64,000 nt of DNA, taken from Streptomonospora nanhaiensis. Lineage in GTDB: Bacteria > Actinomycetota > Actinomycetes > Streptosporangiales > Streptosporangiaceae. The first letter of the stretch is position 1; the number at the start of each line of letters is the position of its first letter. Below the pieces are notes generated by a model. It had not been told where the DNA came from. It did no database searches and saw only the letters and a program-made list of their open reading frames with translations. Positions 62,636 through 64,000 of the stretch are shown here, piece by piece. A program made the translations under genes and the position numbers. The stretch lies in assembly GCF_026642255.1 (NCBI RefSeq), contig NZ_CP113264.1, positions 5,270,001 to 5,334,000 on the forward strand, given 5' to 3'.

Positions 62636-63586
62636 TCACCCGTTCCGGCGCCCGGGGGGACGGAGGTCGGCGGCCCCGGCCCCCGGGCGCCGCAGTCGGT
62701 CCTGCTCGTGGTCGAGGCTGAACACCGGCTGGAGCATGTGCCAGTCCTCGGGGTGCTCGGCGATGGCGCCCTCGAAGACCCGGGCCAGCTCCTGCGCGGT
62801 GGCCTGGATCCGCGCGGAGCGCGTGGGCCCCTCCGCGACGGGGATCTCGTCGTGGACGCGGATGTTCCAGTACGGGCCGTCGTACCAGAGCGAGACCGGC
62901 ATGAGTGCGGCCCCGGTGTTGAGGGCGAGCGCGGCGGGCCCCGAGGGCACGCGGGCGCGCTCCCCGAAGAAGTCCACCTCCAGGCCCGTGCCGTGGATGT
63001 CGCGGTCGGCGAGCAGGCAGACCAGCCCGCCGTCCCGCAGCCGGCGCGCCAGGGTCGCGACCGTGTTGCCTCCGCCGGTCAGCGGCAGCACCTCCATCCC
63101 CAGGGACTCGCGGTAGGCCGTGAACCGCTCGAACAGGCTCTCCGGGCTCAGCCGCTGGGCGACGGTGGTCAGGGGGGTGCCCCGGAGGGTGATCCAGGCC
63201 CCGGCGTGGTCCCAGTTGCCCATGTGGGGAAGTGCGGCGACCACGCCCCGGCCCGACCCGATGTGCTTCTCCAGGACCTCGATGCCGGTGGCCCGGGTGC
63301 GGCCGAGGATGTACCGCTCGTCCATCGCCGGCAGCCGGAACATCTCGTAGTAGTAGCGCATGTAGGAGCGCATGCCCGCCCGGGACAGCGCGCGCAGCCG
63401 GGCGTCGGTGGCCCCGGGGCCGAGCAGGCGGCGCAGGTTGCGCTCCAGGCCGCGCGTCCCGCCGTCGTGGGCGCGCCAGGAGCGGTCGGCCAGGTGCCGG
63501 AAGACGGCCCGGCCCGCCCCCTCGGGGGCGCGTCGGACCAGCTCCCAGCCCGCGGAGTAGGCCAGATCGGCCCAGCGTTCGTCCAC
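62636..63586 (-). CDS. Phosphatidylinositol mannoside acyltransferase (PatA-like)
   Basis: A 316-residue LpxL/HtrB-superfamily acyltransferase. The catalytic HxxxxD is in VAALPHMGNWDHAGAWITL; VCLLADRDIHGTGLEVDFFG and EHPEDWHMLQPVF are the other conserved blocks. In mycobacteria the orthologue PatA acylates the 6-position of the mannose on PIM1. Position between pgsA and pimA is the classical arrangement. Confidence 0.92.
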   Translation of the reverse strand: MDERWADLAYSAGWELVRRAPEGAGRAVFRHLADRSWRAHDGGTRGLERNLRRLLGPGATDARLRALSRAGMRSYMRYYYEMFRLPAMDERYILGRTRATGIEVLEKHIGSGRGVVAALPHMGNWDHAGAWITLRGTPLTTVAQRLSPESLFERFTAYRESLGMEVLPLTGGGNTVATLARRLRDGGLVCLLADRDIHGTGLEVDFFGERARVPSGPAALALNTGAALMPVSLWYDGPYWNIRVHDEIPVAEGPTRSARIQATAQELARVFEGAIAEHPEDWHMLQPVFSLDHEQDRLRRPGAGAADLRPPGRRNG

Positions 63587-63607
63587 GTCGTGCTCCCCGT
63601 CCTTTCC

Positions 63608-64000
63608 TCAGGCCCCGCCGACGGTGTCGTCGGTGCCCTCCGCCGTGCCTTCCGTGCTCCGGGTGACGTCGACGTAGGAGGGGTCGTTGAGGCGGGCCCT
63701 GGTCTCGACCAGGCGCTGGAGGACCGTGAGCAGGCTCATCCCGGCGAGCAGCCACAGGCCGCCGGCCAGGACGTAGGGCACGCCGAGCTCGCTGAGCCCC
63801 ACGGCCACCAGGATGATCACCAGGCGTTCGGTGCGCTCGGCGACGCCGACGTCGCAGTTGACGCCCAGTCCCTCGGCCCGCGCCTTGATGTAGGACACCA
63901 TGAAGCCGCTGATCAGGCAGAAGAGCGTCAGTCCGGCGAGCAGCGGGTCGTCACCGTCGCCGATGAACCACCAGAGCAGCCCGGCGAGGATGGAGGCGTC
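63608..64000 (-). CDS. pgsA: Phosphatidylinositol phosphate synthase, C-terminal part (runs off the window)
   Basis: The last 130 codons of a CDP-alcohol phosphatidyltransferase-type membrane protein; the catalytic CDP-OH motif lies beyond the edge. Visible: a helix through DASILAGLLWWFIGDG, a helix LLAGLTLFCLISGFMVSYIK, the conserved KARAEGLGVNCDVGVAERTE and two more helices (LVIILVAVGLSELGVPYVLA). It joins inositol phosphate to CDP-diacylglycerol to start PI and PIM synthesis. Identity rests mainly on the KARAE..G......GVAER stretch and on its place before the acyltransferase and pimA. Confidence 0.9.
   Translation of the reverse strand, partial: DASILAGLLWWFIGDGDDPLLAGLTLFCLISGFMVSYIKARAEGLGVNCDVGVAERTERLVIILVAVGLSELGVPYVLAGGLWLLAGMSLLTVLQRLVETRARLNDPSYVDVTRSTEGTAEGTDDTVGGA

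Overview
The window is chromosomal DNA from a high-GC, filamentous-type actinomycete. Very high GC, frequent GTG/TTG starts, a PriA without helicase motifs, mannosylated-phosphatidylinositol lipid genes and F420/deazaflavin-type flavoproteins all point to Actinomycetota. Gene order and protein flavour suggest Nocardiopsis or a close relative; the genus is my inference. I saw no tRNA, rRNA, CRISPR array or intact insertion sequence.

Layout. 1-4240: end of aroC, a prepilin peptidase, SseB-like protein, a MarR/YceI divergent pair and a DUF2470 protein. 4393-11951: a large membrane-anchored protein kinase, an ECF42-type sigma factor carrying a truncated integrase-like tail with its DGPF partner, a DUF998 membrane protein, a broken DUF1801 gene and an aldose epimerase. 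12008-19489: MobA-like and XdhC proteins, then a riboflavin operon (ribE-ribBA-ribH plus a PH-domain protein) under an FMN riboswitch, a PAP2 phosphatase and rpe. 19762-26244: an uncharacterised two-gene pair, then rsmB, fmt and priA. 26281-36959: a DinB protein with a degenerate methyltransferase, a MacB/FtsX-type ABC exporter, a PLP enzyme under a SAM-IV riboswitch, a DUF3870/CoA-transferase/glutaryl-CoA dehydrogenase operon and a Ddn-type flavoprotein. 37065-43546: relA, apt, yajC, ruvB, ruvA, ruvC. 43694-57996: about 14.7 kb of accessory genes. 58284-64000: yebC, pdxT, pdxS, a LemA-like protein, pimA, a PIM acyltransferase and the end of pgsA.

The right third is the familiar actinobacterial string pgsA-acyltransferase-pimA-pdxS-pdxT-yebC-ruvC-ruvA-ruvB-yajC-(secD-secF)-apt-relA, with two departures: an accessory island splits yebC from ruvC, and secD/secF are absent between yajC and apt. 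Inside the island the most notable unit is 45129-49674: an NrtR-like regulator with a decayed Nudix box, a J-domain protein fused to a catalytically degenerate kinase-like domain, a von Willebrand A protein and a divergent adenylosuccinate synthetase. It looks like one nucleotide-linked system of unknown purpose. The island also carries several regulator/target pairs (TetR/DUF998, LysR/tartrate dehydrogenase, MFS/TetR), each with clear palindromic operator candidates.
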